This document shows positions 1 to 8,435 of a stretch of 64,000 bases of DNA, in pieces (within the stretch, counting starts at the first letter, position 1; every line of letters starts with the position of its first letter). The position numbers and the translations under genes were made by a program. Source of the stretch: Sporichthya brevicatena (GTDB lineage: Bacteria > Actinomycetota > Actinomycetes > Sporichthyales > Sporichthyaceae). Location: assembly GCF_039525035.1 (NCBI RefSeq), contig NZ_BAAAHE010000001.1, positions 70,282 to 134,281 on the forward strand, read 5' to 3'. Below the pieces are notes generated by a model. It searched no databases, was not told the DNA's origin, and saw nothing but the letters and a program-made list of their open reading frames with translations.

Positions 1-762
1 GTCGGCGACGGTGGCGTAGCGGCCGATCTCGGCGAGGCTGATCAGCGTCGGCGGCATGATCGACATGTCGCCCTCCTTCCACCGCTCGATCGCGGCGTCG
101 GGGCGGACCCACTCGACCTGGTCGGCCTCCTCGTTGAACTCGCGTGTCACCTGCCCGGCCGGCAGCGCGGCGACGAAGAAGCGCGTGTCGAACCGGCGCG
201 GCTCGAACACCGGCGTCACCCAGTGCGCCCACGGCACGACGAGGTCCGCGCGGACGACGAGACCGCGTCGGGACAGGAAGTCCGAGAACGACAGCTCGCG
301 GTTGATCAGCGCGACGCGGTCGGCCTCCCAGTCCGGGCCCGAGGTGTCGGCGACGACGGTTTCGGCGTCGGGCCCGGCGAGCAGGACACCGGACTCCTCG
401 AACGTCTCCCGGATCGCGGCACAGACCAGGGCCCGCGCGAGCGGCTCCGGGGCGGCGAACAGCTTGCCCCAGTGGCTCGGGTCGGGGCCGATCCACTCGA
501 CGTCGATGGACTCGTCCCGTTCGTCCACCGAGCCGCCGGGGAACACGTACTGGCCCGACGCGAACGCCATCGTCGCCTGCCGACGCAGGACGTAGACCTC
601 CACGCCGGCGGCCGTGTCCCGCAGCAGGAGAACGGTCGCGGCGTCGCGGGCCGGGGCCATCTCGGTGCGGCCCTCCCACAGGTCCTCGACCTGGGCGACC
701 CGCTTGAGCGGCAACTTGCGGGTCCCGAGGAGAGCGCGGAACTCAGGCGGGACGACGGTCAT
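1..762 (-). CDS. NUDIX hydrolase, 3' end outside window
   Basis: Translating the minus strand from the ATG at 762 gives 254 codons open to the window edge, so the C-terminus is missing. A Nudix box lies at residues 118-125 (REtfEESG), preceded by the typical VFPGGSVD stretch at about 73-80, which supports a metal-dependent pyrophosphohydrolase acting on nucleoside diphosphate-linked substrates. The substrate cannot be read from sequence. An N-terminal extension of about 40 residues precedes the Nudix fold. It is followed 24 bp downstream of its start by the convergently placed end of the NO synthase gene's strand neighbour; both genes are on the minus strand but have separate upstream regions. 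M. tuberculosis also has a Nudix gene (Rv3672c) just outside the conserved block that follows, so this is probably the ancestral location. Confidence 0.88.
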   Translation of the reverse strand, partial: MTVVPPEFRALLGTRKLPLKRVAQVEDLWEGRTEMAPARDAATVLLLRDTAAGVEVYVLRRQATMAFASGQYVFPGGSVDERDESIDVEWIGPDPSHWGKLFAAPEPLARALVCAAIRETFEESGVLLAGPDAETVVADTSGPDWEADRVALINRELSFSDFLSRRGLVVRADLVVPWAHWVTPVFEPRRFDTRFFVAALPAGQVTREFNEEADQVEWVRPDAAIERWKEGDMSIMPPTLISLAEIGRYATVAD

Positions 763-785
763 CCCGAGATGTTACGCGGGGCCGA

Positions 786-2069
786 TCAGGCCGCCGGGCC
801 GTGGCCGGTGATCGGGCAGACGCCCTGCTCGGCGGCGAGGCGCCGGGCCTCGGTCTGCCGGGCGACGGGGCACCCCGCACCCCGCGGCACGAAGGCCGGT
901 GTCCGCTCGGTCGTGTCGTAGTACCGGTGGAAGACCCCGGTCGCGGAGCCCGACATCGGCGGCACGAGCCAGGACCAGTCACCGGGCACCGAGCGACCGG
1001 CCTTCTCCTCACGCTCGAGGTGCATGAGGAAGCGCTCGGACTCGGTGTGGTGGTCGGTGATCGTCACGTCGGCCATCGTGAAGCTGTGCAGCACCGCGAC
1101 GTTGAGCTCGAGCAGCGCGCGGTCCTTCCACAGCGTCCGCTCGGTCGAGGTGTCGAGGCCGAGGCGGCGGGCGATGCCCGGCAGCAGGTCGTACCGGTCG
1201 GTGTCGCCGAAGTTCCGTGACCCGATCTCGGTCCCGAGGTACCAGCCGTTGAACGGCGCGGCGGTGTAGGTGATGCCACCGATCCGCAGGTCCATGTTCG
1301 AGATCGCCGGGACGGCGTGCCAGCGCAGCCCGAGCTCGGCGAACCACGCGTGCTGCGGGTGCTCGATCGGCACCTCGAGGATCGCGTCGCGCGGGATCTC
1401 GAAGACGTGCGGCGGGCCGGTCGGGCCGTCGATCACCAGCGGCAGGATGTCGAACGCGCTGCCCTCACCGAGCCAGCCGAAGCGCTCGACGGCGCGCGTG
1501 AACTCGACCTGGGCCGGGTCACCGATGACCGAACCGTCGACGGCGCGGTAACCGGCGTACCGGATCATCTGGTCGTTGCGGATGCGGACGCCGCGCCGGC
1601 CCGGGGCGGGTGGGGCGAAGATCGTGATCGTCGGGCGGATCTTGCCGCCGTTGGTCGCGAGCTGCAGGTGCTCGATGCACTCGGAGAAGACCTCGTACGG
1701 GTCGGTGACGTCGCGCCGGTCCCGGACGACGAGGCTCTTCCAGTAGAGGCGGCCGATGCAGCGACTGCTGTTGCGCCAGGCCACCCGCGCACCGAAGGCG
1801 AGCTCGTCCTCGGTGTGGGCGTAGGTGCCGTAGCGGTTCAGCTCGTCGGCGACCTCGACCATCCGCCGGTGCAGCGAGCCCGGGGCGTCCGGGTTCTCCG
1901 CGTAGTACTGGCGGAAGAAGTCGTGCGCCTCATGGATGTCGACGCCCGGGAAGTCGTCCTCGACCCCGCGCGCGCCCGTCGGCGTCTCCTGCTCCGGGAT
2001 CACCGGGTTGCGGAACAGCCGGGAGATCCGCGGCATCCCGCGACGGTCCTGATCCGCAGTCAGCGACAT
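786..2069 (-). CDS. nos: Bacterial nitric oxide synthase, oxygenase domain only
   Basis: The 427-aa product matches bacterial NOS oxygenases, which oxidise L-arginine to citrulline and NO using haem and a pterin, with electrons from separate reductases. The proximal haem ligand is Cys104 in WRNSSRCIGR. The substrate-binding Glu lies in GWYLGTEIGSRN near residue 279. No reductase domain follows. The ATG at 2069 is preferred over a TTG six codons upstream; neither has a clear ribosome-binding site. Oddly, the last 30 residues carry two CP motifs (GCPVAR and VCPITGHG), an extension beyond the usual bacterial NOS end. The gene sits beside the RidA/ArsA-like/WhiB4-like block, whose mycobacterial members are linked to redox and NO stress, so a functional link is possible but inferred. 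Confidence 0.95.
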   Translation of the reverse strand: MSLTADQDRRGMPRISRLFRNPVIPEQETPTGARGVEDDFPGVDIHEAHDFFRQYYAENPDAPGSLHRRMVEVADELNRYGTYAHTEDELAFGARVAWRNSSRCIGRLYWKSLVVRDRRDVTDPYEVFSECIEHLQLATNGGKIRPTITIFAPPAPGRRGVRIRNDQMIRYAGYRAVDGSVIGDPAQVEFTRAVERFGWLGEGSAFDILPLVIDGPTGPPHVFEIPRDAILEVPIEHPQHAWFAELGLRWHAVPAISNMDLRIGGITYTAAPFNGWYLGTEIGSRNFGDTDRYDLLPGIARRLGLDTSTERTLWKDRALLELNVAVLHSFTMADVTITDHHTESERFLMHLEREEKAGRSVPGDWSWLVPPMSGSATGVFHRYYDTTERTPAFVPRGAGCPVARQTEARRLAAEQGVCPITGHGPAA

Positions 2070-2234
2070 AGGGCGAAACCTGGCCAATCGGGCATGCAGC
2101 GACGCCGTTGCCGACGCCCTGGGTGTCTTCAGTGCCCAGGTATGACGCCACCCGTCGGGGGGTGGTTCCGCCCCTCGGAAGGGTCGCCCGACGCATCCAC
2201 CGTTCGGCGGAGAGCTACCGGCCCAAGCCGGACA

Positions 2235-2696
2235 TCACCCGACTTCGGCGACGATCTCGATCTCGACCGGGGCATCCAGGGGCAGCGAGGGCACCCCGAC
2301 GGCCGCGCGTGCGTGGGCGCCCGCGTCGCCGAAGACCTGGCCGAACAGCTCACTGGCACCGTTGACCACCTGCGGGTGCGCGGAGAACTCCGGGCCGCAG
2401 GCGACGAAGCCGGTGACCTTGACGATGCGGGTGATCCGGTCGATCCCGTCGGCCTCGGCGGCCGCGGCCGCGATCGCGTTCAGCGCGGCCCGCTGGGCGA
2501 GTCCGTGCGCCTGCTCGACCGAGACCTCCGCGCCGACCTTCCCGGTCATCAGCAGCTTGCCGTCGGCGATCGGGAGCTGGCCGGAGACGTAGACGAGGTT
2601 GCCGGTCCGCACGGCCGGGACGTACGCGGCGAGCGGCTTGGCGACCTCCGGCAGCGCGAGCCCGAGCTCGCGCAGCTTCTCCAGCCGCGCGCTCAC
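2235..2696 (-). CDS. RidA/YjgF family protein (Rv3678c-like)
   Basis: The 153-aa protein belongs to the RidA (YjgF/YER057c/UK114) superfamily. Classical RidA deaminates reactive enamine/imine intermediates from PLP enzymes, but this longer, divergent type has no proven reaction. The family hallmarks are NLVYVSGQLP near residues 33-42 and the C-terminal GVPSLPLDAPVEIEIVAEVG segment. The start is GTG at 2696, overlapping the TGA of the upstream DUF4177 gene in a GTGA arrangement, so translation is probably coupled. The pair is divergent from the ArsA-like ATPase genes, as in mycobacteria. Confidence 0.9.
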   Translation of the reverse strand: MSARLEKLRELGLALPEVAKPLAAYVPAVRTGNLVYVSGQLPIADGKLLMTGKVGAEVSVEQAHGLAQRAALNAIAAAAAEADGIDRITRIVKVTGFVACGPEFSAHPQVVNGASELFGQVFGDAGAHARAAVGVPSLPLDAPVEIEIVAEVG

Positions 2697-2860
2697 GACT
2701 TCCCCGCCGACAGGGGCCGCTTGAAGTAGGCGACGAGCTGCTCGGCGTTCGGGCCCGGGACGACCTGGACCAGTTCCCAGCCCTCGGCCCCGAAGTTGTC
2801 GAGAATCTGCTTCGTCGCGTGGATGAGCAGCGGCGCGGTCATGTACTCCCAGGTCTGCAT
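2693..2860 (-). CDS. Small DUF4177-like protein
   Basis: This is a 55-aa protein starting at the ATG at 2860. The pattern MQTWEYMTAPL followed by LDNFGAEGWELVQVVPG and an aromatic KRPL tail is typical of DUF4177 proteins, which are small, function unknown, and often found beside regulators or ATPases. Its stop overlaps the RidA start by 4 bp. The mycobacterial block has an equivalent small gene (Rv3678A), which supports it as real despite its size. The longer reading frame extending to 3169 is rejected because it is antisense to the ATPase gene. Confidence 0.82.
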   Translation of the reverse strand: MQTWEYMTAPLLIHATKQILDNFGAEGWELVQVVPGPNAEQLVAYFKRPLSAGKS

Positions 2861-2931
2861 GGCGGCAAGCCTAGGCCCGGGGTGTGATGGGGCCGACCCG
2901 CCTGGGGGCGGCGCAGGTCCCGGGCGTTGTC

Positions 2932-2937
2932 TACGCT
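2932..2937 (+). promoter_or_regulatory. -10 element TACGCT for a leaderless transcript
   Basis: TACGCT ends 6 nt before the GTG at 2944, so transcription would begin at or next to the start codon. There is no ribosome-binding site. The same hexamer sits at the same distance before two other starts in this window (5952 and 17421). Confidence 0.55.
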
Positions 2938-2943
2938 TTTGGG

Positions 2944-3975
2944 GTGCCCCAGCCGTCCGCTGCACCCTCGCCGTGGGCGGGGGTGGAACTCCACGTCGTG
3001 ACCGGCAAGGGCGGCACGGGGAAGACCACGGTCGCCGCCGCGCTCGCGATGGCCCTGGCCGCCGAGGGCGGCCGGACCCTGCTGGTCGAGGTCGAGGGCC
3101 GCGGCGGGATCGCCCAGCTCTTCGACACCCCGCCCCTGCCGTACGCGGAGACCCGGATCGCGGTCGCACCGAACGGCGGTGAGGTCTACGCGCTGCCGAT
3201 CGACCCCGAAGAGGCGCTGCTCGAGTACCTCGAGATGTTCTACAAGCTCGGCCGCGCCGGCCGGGGTCTGCGCCGCCTGGGCTTCGTCGACTTCGTGACG
3301 ACGATCGCGCCGGGCCTGCGGGACGTCCTGCTCACCGGCAAGGCCTACGAGGCGGTCGGCCCGCGGCGCGGGGGGCGCCAGGAGTACGACGCCGTCGTCA
3401 TGGACGCGCCGCCGACGGGCCGCATCGGCAAGTTCCTCAACATCAACACCGAGGTCGCCGGGCTGGCCAAGGGTGGCCCGGTGCACAACCAGGCCGAGTC
3501 GATCATGCGGCTGCTGCGCTCCCCGCGGACCGCCGTCCACTTCGTGACGGTGCTGGAGGAGATGCCGGTTCAGGAGACCCTCGACGGCATCACCGAGATC
3601 TCCGGGATCGGCCTGCCGGTCGGGTCGGTGCTGGTCAACATGGTCCGCTCCCCCGCCCTGCCGCCGGCCGCGCTGGAGGCCGCCCGCGCCGGCACGCTCG
3701 ACCGCGCGTCGATCGGGGCGGCGCTGCGCAAGGTCGGCGTCTCCGCCGAGGACGCCCTGCTGGACGCGTTGCTGTCCGAGGCCGCCGAGCACGCCGAGCG
3801 CGTCGCGCTGGAGACCACCGAGCGCGCCGACCTCGTCGCGACCGGGCAGCCGGTGCTCGAACTGCCCTCCCTCGTCGAAGGCATCGACCTGTCCGCGCTG
3901 TACGACCTGGCGACGCTGCTGCGGGAGCAGGGCGTTCGGCGGGCGGACGCGCCCGCCTCCGGGGGGACCGCATGA
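2944..3975 (+). CDS. ArsA/Get3-like ATPase, subunit 1 (Rv3679-like)
   Basis: The 343-aa product is a SIMIBI-class P-loop ATPase. The deviant Walker A/P-loop (VVTGKGGTGKTT) lies near residues 18-29 and the switch region YDAVVMDAPPTGR near 150. Although annotated historically as an anion-transporting ATPase, it lacks a membrane partner. The mycobacterial pair Rv3679/Rv3680 forms a soluble complex related to Get3. The GTG at 2944 is chosen because a -10 box sits immediately before it (leaderless start); an upstream ATG at 2884 would add about 20 non-conserved residues. Its stop overlaps the next gene in an ATGA arrangement, which implies coupled translation of the two ATPases. Confidence 0.9.
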   Translation: MPQPSAAPSPWAGVELHVVTGKGGTGKTTVAAALAMALAAEGGRTLLVEVEGRGGIAQLFDTPPLPYAETRIAVAPNGGEVYALPIDPEEALLEYLEMFYKLGRAGRGLRRLGFVDFVTTIAPGLRDVLLTGKAYEAVGPRRGGRQEYDAVVMDAPPTGRIGKFLNINTEVAGLAKGGPVHNQAESIMRLLRSPRTAVHFVTVLEEMPVQETLDGITEISGIGLPVGSVLVNMVRSPALPPAALEAARAGTLDRASIGAALRKVGVSAEDALLDALLSEAAEHAERVALETTERADLVATGQPVLELPSLVEGIDLSALYDLATLLREQGVRRADAPASGGTA

Positions 3976-5132
3976 CCGCGCCGACGCTTGACATCGACGC
4001 CCTGCTCGACGACCGCGAGGTCCGCATCCTGGTCTGCTGCGGGTCCGGCGGCGTCGGCAAGACCACGACCGCCGCGTCCCTCGCGGTGCGCGCGGCCGAG
4101 CGCGGCCGGGACGTCGTCGTCCTGACGATCGACCCGGCCCGGCGCCTCGCGCAGTCGATGGGCCTGACCGAGCTCGACAACACCCCGCGCGTGGTGGAGG
4201 GGATCGACACCTCGGCGGGCGGGTCGCTCGAAGCGATGATGCTCGACATGAAGCGGACGTTCGACGAGATCGTCCTCGACCACTCGGACAGCGAACGCGC
4301 CCAGCAGATCCTCGACAACCCCTTCTACCAGTCGCTCTCCTCCTCGATGGCCGGGACGCAGGAGTACATGGCGATGGAGAAGCTCGGTCAGCTGCGCCGG
4401 AACACGGCGTGGGACCTGATCGTCGTCGACACCCCGCCGAGCCGGTCGGCGCTGGACTTCCTCGACGCCCCGAAGCGGCTGGGCAGCTTCCTCGACGGCC
4501 GGGTCATCCGGATCCTCGCCGCGCCCGCCAAGGCCGGCGGCCGCGGGATGTTCAAGATGGTGACGGCCGGGTTCAACATCGTCACGAACGTGATCACGAA
4601 GGTCCTCGGCGCCCAGCTCCTCAAGGACGTCTCGGCGTTCATCACCGCGCTCGACACGATGTTCGGCGGGTTCCGCGAGCGCGCCGACGCCACCTACAAG
4701 CTGCTGAAGAACCCGGAGACGCGCTTCATTGTCGTCGCCGCCCCGGAGCCGGACGCCCTGCGCGAGGCGTCCTACTTCGTGGAGCGGCTGTCCGAGGAAC
4801 GCATGCCGCTCGCCGGCCTCGTCCTGAACCGGGTGCACCGCTCGGCGGCCGAGTCCCTGACCGCGTCCCGGTGCATCGCGGCGGCGGAGGACCTGAACGG
4901 GACCGAGAGTGCCGGCGCCGAGGGCGACGACGACCCGAGCCGGATCGCCGCCGGCCTGCTGCGCCTGCACGCCGATCGGATGAATGTGATCGCCCGGGAG
5001 CACCGGTTGACGGCGCGGTTCACCGGCGCCCACCCGGGCGTCGCGGTCGGCACCGTCCAGGCCCTGCCCGGCGACGTGCACGACCTCGACGCCCTGCGCT
5101 CGATCGGCACCGATTTGTCCGTCGCCGGGTAA
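3972..5132 (+). CDS. ArsA/Get3-like ATPase, subunit 2 (Rv3680-like)
   Basis: This 386-aa protein is the second P-loop ATPase of the pair. Its P-loop CCGSGGVGKTTTAAS is near residues 23-37, switch I-like DPARRLAQ follows at about 57, and DLIVVDTPPSRSALDFLDAP lies near 153. It is longer than its partner, with a central insertion containing hydrophobic stretches (about 190-225) that may form a client- or membrane-binding surface like the hydrophobic groove of Get3. It overlaps the upstream gene by 4 bp. The block order RidA, DUF4177, ATPase, ATPase, WhiB, PBP, phosphoesterase is conserved with M. tuberculosis. A clear hairpin terminator follows at 5160-5220. Confidence 0.9.
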   Translation: MTAPTLDIDALLDDREVRILVCCGSGGVGKTTTAASLAVRAAERGRDVVVLTIDPARRLAQSMGLTELDNTPRVVEGIDTSAGGSLEAMMLDMKRTFDEIVLDHSDSERAQQILDNPFYQSLSSSMAGTQEYMAMEKLGQLRRNTAWDLIVVDTPPSRSALDFLDAPKRLGSFLDGRVIRILAAPAKAGGRGMFKMVTAGFNIVTNVITKVLGAQLLKDVSAFITALDTMFGGFRERADATYKLLKNPETRFIVVAAPEPDALREASYFVERLSEERMPLAGLVLNRVHRSAAESLTASRCIAAAEDLNGTESAGAEGDDDPSRIAAGLLRLHADRMNVIAREHRLTARFTGAHPGVAVGTVQALPGDVHDLDALRSIGTDLSVAG

Positions 5133-5159
5133 CCGTCGCCGTTATCGGTCGGTTAAACG

Positions 5160-5220
5160 CCGAAAGCGCACTTCTGCCAGTTCTTCTCGGCGGGAATTGC
5201 CGGCAGTTGTGCGCTTTCGG
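5160..5220. terminator. Bidirectional hairpin between convergent genes
   Basis: The arms CCGAAAGCGCAC (5160-5171) and GTGCGCTTTCGG (5209-5220) are perfectly complementary over 12 bp. An inner CTGCC/GGCAG stem follows after a 2-nt mismatch. It lies between the ATPase stop and the whiB stop, so it can serve both strands. There is no strong U-tract. Confidence 0.75.
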
Positions 5221-5257
5221 ATAAATCTCTGCGACTGAACAGTCGCGGGCCTTGCCG

Positions 5258-5563
5258 TCAGATCGCCTCGGGCAGCTTGACCGGGTGACCGGAGAGCGCC
5301 TCGTCGCGGGCGGCCTCGAGCAGACCACGCCACGAGGTCACGTTCGGCCGGCGGCGCAGCAGCGCCCGGCGCTCACGCTCCGTCATTCCCCCCCAGACGC
5401 CGAACTCGACACGGTTGTCGAGAGCGTCGGCCAGGCACTCGGTCCGCACCGGGCAGCCCATGCACACGGCCTTGGCGCGATTCTGCGCCGCACCCTGCAC
5501 GAACAGCTCGTCCGGAGCGGACTGCTTGCACCGGGCCCGCTGGGCCCACTCGTTGTCCCACAT
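5258..5563 (-). CDS. WhiB-family regulator, WhiB4/WblA-like
   Basis: The 101-aa protein carries four cysteines in the WhiB [4Fe-4S] pattern (RARCK, then VCMGC, then TEC), followed by GVWGGMTERERRALLRRRP, the G[VI]WGG turn and basic DNA-binding segment. WhiB proteins bind sigma factor and act as redox- or NO-responsive regulators. The ATG at 5563 is chosen because a GGGGGAAGGA ribosome-binding site lies 10 nt upstream; the alternative GTG at 5593 has none. The CxGCPVRTEC core and its position opposite the PBP gene match whiB4 of mycobacteria and wblA of Streptomyces, a repressor of development and antioxidant genes. The exact role here is inferred. Confidence 0.93.
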   Translation of the reverse strand: MWDNEWAQRARCKQSAPDELFVQGAAQNRAKAVCMGCPVRTECLADALDNRVEFGVWGGMTERERRALLRRRPNVTSWRGLLEAARDEALSGHPVKLPEAI

Positions 5564-5951
5564 GTTCCGCACGTCCTTCCCCCTGGCGATCACGACCGGA
5601 CGGGCCCCAGTCGCGTTGCGCCGAACGTGACCGTCTCAGATTACGGTCCGTGTCCAACAGACCCCGTTCGGACCAACGTCGCATAGTCCGGAAGGGCCAC
5701 TGGGCACGAGTCGTTCGTGCAGCCTTGGACGCGGGTCACCCAGCCCTGGTTCCCGCGGATTTACGCAGCAGAAAGGTCCGACTTGGGCGGTATGTCCGAT
5801 TCGCCCGGCGCGAATGTCATTGCTTTCTCAAGCGCCGTAGACGGGCGCATGGGGGAGCCGTTACGGATTCGCGTAGTCCGCCCGAGTAGTCACAGCTAAC
5901 GGTTACATGAAGTAGCTGGATCCGGATCTTCTTCGCCGTACGCTTACGCGC
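5564..5951. promoter_or_regulatory. Divergent whiB / ponA promoter region
   Basis: These 388 bp separate the divergent whiB and PBP genes and hold no credible gene. Reading frames here are short and antisense to nothing conserved. A TACGCT -10 box at 5939-5944 lies 7 nt before the PBP ATG (5952), which has no ribosome-binding site, so the PBP mRNA is probably leaderless. I cannot place the whiB promoter with confidence. Confidence 0.5.
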
Positions 5952-8366
5952 ATGAAGTTTCCGTGGGGGCGGCGTAAGAACAAGGCCGACACGCCGGTAG
6001 TCATCACACCGGCTCTCGGTACGTGGGGTGCGCCGAAGGAAGAAGCGAAGTCGGCGTACATCGCCGGCTTCCTCGGGGCATGTGTGCTCGCCGGCGCGAT
6101 GGTCGCCGGCATGCTGCTGCCGCTGGTCGGGACCGGCGCCGTCGCGGCGAAGAAACTCGCCGAGGACTTCCAGGAGCTGCCGTCCGACATCGAGACGCGG
6201 CCGCCGGCGCAGGCGTCGGTCGTCCTGGCCGCGGACGGCACGCGCATCGCCACGTTCTACGACGAGAACCGCGTCGCCGTCCCGCTGGCCAAGGTCGCGC
6301 CGATCATGGTCAAGGCGATCCTCGCGATCGAGGACTCGCGCTTCTACGAGCACGGCGGCGTCGACCCCAAGGGCACGCTGCGCGCGCTCGTCAACAACTC
6401 CGACGGCGGTGGCCGTCAGGGTGGTTCGACGCTGACGCAGCAGTACGTCAAGAACCTGCTGATCCAGCTCTCCGACGGCGACCCGGACAAGATCGCCGCG
6501 GCGCGCGCCCCCACGATCAAGCGCAAGGTCCAGGAGCTGAAGTACGCCCTGGAGATCGAGAAGCGCATGACCAAGGACCAGATCCTGGAGAACTACCTCA
6601 ACATCTCCTACTACGGATCCGGCGCCTACGGCATCGAGGCGGCCGCGCGTCGCTACTTCTCCAAGAGCTCGAACAACCTGACGCTCACCGAGGCCGCCAT
6701 GCTGGCCGGCGCGGTGCAGAGCCCGGGTCGCTACGACGCGACCCAGTACCCCGAGGCCGCGAAGACCCGTCGGGACGTCGTCCTGACCCGTATGCGCGAC
6801 GTCGGATTCATCACGACCGACCAGATGGTGAAGGCGAAGGCCGAGGACCTCGGACTGCGTGTGTCGCCGACCTTCAACGGCTGCACCCGTTCGCCCGTGC
6901 CGTTCTTCTGCGACTACATCACCAAGGTCATCCTCAACGACCCGATCTTCGGTGAGACCGAGCGTGACCGGTCGGACGTCCTGTCCCGTGGTGGTCTGAC
7001 GATCCGTACGACGCTGAACATGCAGGCGCAGAAGGCCGCCGACACGTCGATGAAGTTCCACACGAACCCGACGGACAAGGTGGCCTCGGCGCTGGCGACC
7101 GTCGAGCCGGGCACCGGCAAGATCCTCGCGATGGCGATCAGCCGCGAGTACGGCACCGGTAAGGGCAAGACCGTCATCAACTACGCGACCGACTACAAGT
7201 ACGGCGGCTCGCGCGGGTTCCAGAACGGCTCGACGCACAAGGTGTTCACGTCCGCGGCCGCGATCGCCGAGGGCTACGGCACCGAGTACAAGATCGACTC
7301 CCCGTTCCGCAAGGGCGGCTTCCCGCACCAGATGCGGTGCGACGGCAAGCGCGTCCCGGCCGACGGGTGGGCGCCGAAGAACTTCACCGACGAGGACACC
7401 GACGGTGTCTTCGGCAAGATCACTCAGCGCGAGGCGCTGCGTCGCTCGGTCAACACCTACTACGCGTCGCTCGAGGTCAAGGTCGGCCTCTGCGACGTCG
7501 TGAAGATGGCGGAGGCGGCGGGCATCCACCGCGCCGACGGCCAGCCGCAGTTCGAGTTCCTGCCCTACACCCTGGGCATCAACGAGATCTCGCCGCTGAC
7601 GCTCGCGAACTCGTACGCGACGTTCGCGGCCCGCGGCAAGCGCTGCGACCCGATCGCCATCGAGTCCATCGCCGGCCGTGACGGCAAGGCACTGCCGGTG
7701 CCGTCGGCCAACTGCCAGCAGACGATCAAGCCCGAGGTCGCGGACGTCGTCGTGGACATGCTCCGCTCCGTCATGGAGAAGGGCGGCTACGGCTTCCGGA
7801 TGCGCCTGTCGGACAACAACCCGTGCCTGTTGAAGAACCCGGTGGAGTGCATCCAGGGCGACCCGAACTCGGACCGCGCCGCGGGTGGCAAGACCGGGAC
7901 GACCAACAACCAGATCGCGGTCTGGTACGCCGGAATGACGATGCAGATGTCGACGGCCGTGTGGGTCGGTAACCCCGACGACTACGGCTTCATCATGGAC
8001 GACATCAACATCGGTGGCTTCTACCGCGCGGCCGTCTCCGGCAGCCGCGTTCCGGGGCCGATCTGGCGGGACATGATGATCCCGGCGCACAAGGGTCTGC
8101 CGAAGCTGAACTTCCACCCGCCGTCCAACAAGTGGCTGCGCGGCACGAAGGGCCCCGGCGAGGTCGGTCCGGGTCGCATGACCTACAAGTCGGGCGACCT
8201 GAACACCCCGAAGGCCGGCGACCCGATCCCCGCGGCCAAGCCGAACAACAACACGAACCGGAACAACAACAAGAACAACAACAAGCAGAACCAGAACAAC
8301 CAGAACCAGCCGCAGAACCAGCCGGCGCAGAACCAGCCGGCGAACCCGGTTCGCGAGCAGAACTGA
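5952..8366 (+). CDS. Class A penicillin-binding protein (PonA2-like)
   Basis: This is an 804-aa bifunctional peptidoglycan synthase. It has a cytoplasmic N-terminus, one membrane segment near residues 36-62, and a GT51 glycosyltransferase domain with AIEDSRFYEHGGVD near 128 and GGSTLTQQYVKN near 157. A transpeptidase domain follows with active-site STHK (about residue 427), SVN (about 498) and KTGTT (about 650). It polymerises and cross-links peptidoglycan outside the membrane. Mycobacterial PonA2 ends in a PASTA domain; here the C-terminus after about residue 755 is instead a low-complexity tail of about 45 residues made mostly of Asn, Gln and Pro. The start is leaderless (see 5564-5951). 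Confidence 0.95.
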   Translation: MKFPWGRRKNKADTPVVITPALGTWGAPKEEAKSAYIAGFLGACVLAGAMVAGMLLPLVGTGAVAAKKLAEDFQELPSDIETRPPAQASVVLAADGTRIATFYDENRVAVPLAKVAPIMVKAILAIEDSRFYEHGGVDPKGTLRALVNNSDGGGRQGGSTLTQQYVKNLLIQLSDGDPDKIAAARAPTIKRKVQELKYALEIEKRMTKDQILENYLNISYYGSGAYGIEAAARRYFSKSSNNLTLTEAAMLAGAVQSPGRYDATQYPEAAKTRRDVVLTRMRDVGFITTDQMVKAKAEDLGLRVSPTFNGCTRSPVPFFCDYITKVILNDPIFGETERDRSDVLSRGGLTIRTTLNMQAQKAADTSMKFHTNPTDKVASALATVEPGTGKILAMAISREYGTGKGKTVINYATDYKYGGSRGFQNGSTHKVFTSAAAIAEGYGTEYKIDSPFRKGGFPHQMRCDGKRVPADGWAPKNFTDEDTDGVFGKITQREALRRSVNTYYASLEVKVGLCDVVKMAEAAGIHRADGQPQFEFLPYTLGINEISPLTLANSYATFAARGKRCDPIAIESIAGRDGKALPVPSANCQQTIKPEVADVVVDMLRSVMEKGGYGFRMRLSDNNPCLLKNPVECIQGDPNSDRAAGGKTGTTNNQIAVWYAGMTMQMSTAVWVGNPDDYGFIMDDINIGGFYRAAVSGSRVPGPIWRDMMIPAHKGLPKLNFHPPSNKWLRGTKGPGEVGPGRMTYKSGDLNTPKAGDPIPAAKPNNNTNRNNNKNNNKQNQNNQNQPQNQPAQNQPANPVREQN

Positions 8367-8384
8367 GCACCTGACCAGCAGCAG

Positions 8385-8419
8385 ACGAAGGCGTCACCCG
8401 GCCCGGGTGGCGCCTTCGT
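8385..8419 (+). terminator. Hairpin after the PBP gene
   Basis: The 17-bp arms 8385-8401 and 8403-8419 (ACGAAGGCGTCACCCGG against its complement) pair with one T-G wobble. The structure lies 19 nt after the PBP stop and 16 nt before the next ATG, so readthrough into the phosphoesterase gene may be partial. Confidence 0.6.
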
Positions 8420-8435
8420 CGTTGCGTGCCGCACC

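Noticed and set aside
5817..8117. 766-codon minus-strand frame opposite the PBP gene
   Set aside because: Antisense shadow; Arg/Val/Asp-rich composition typical of reversed high-GC coding sequence.
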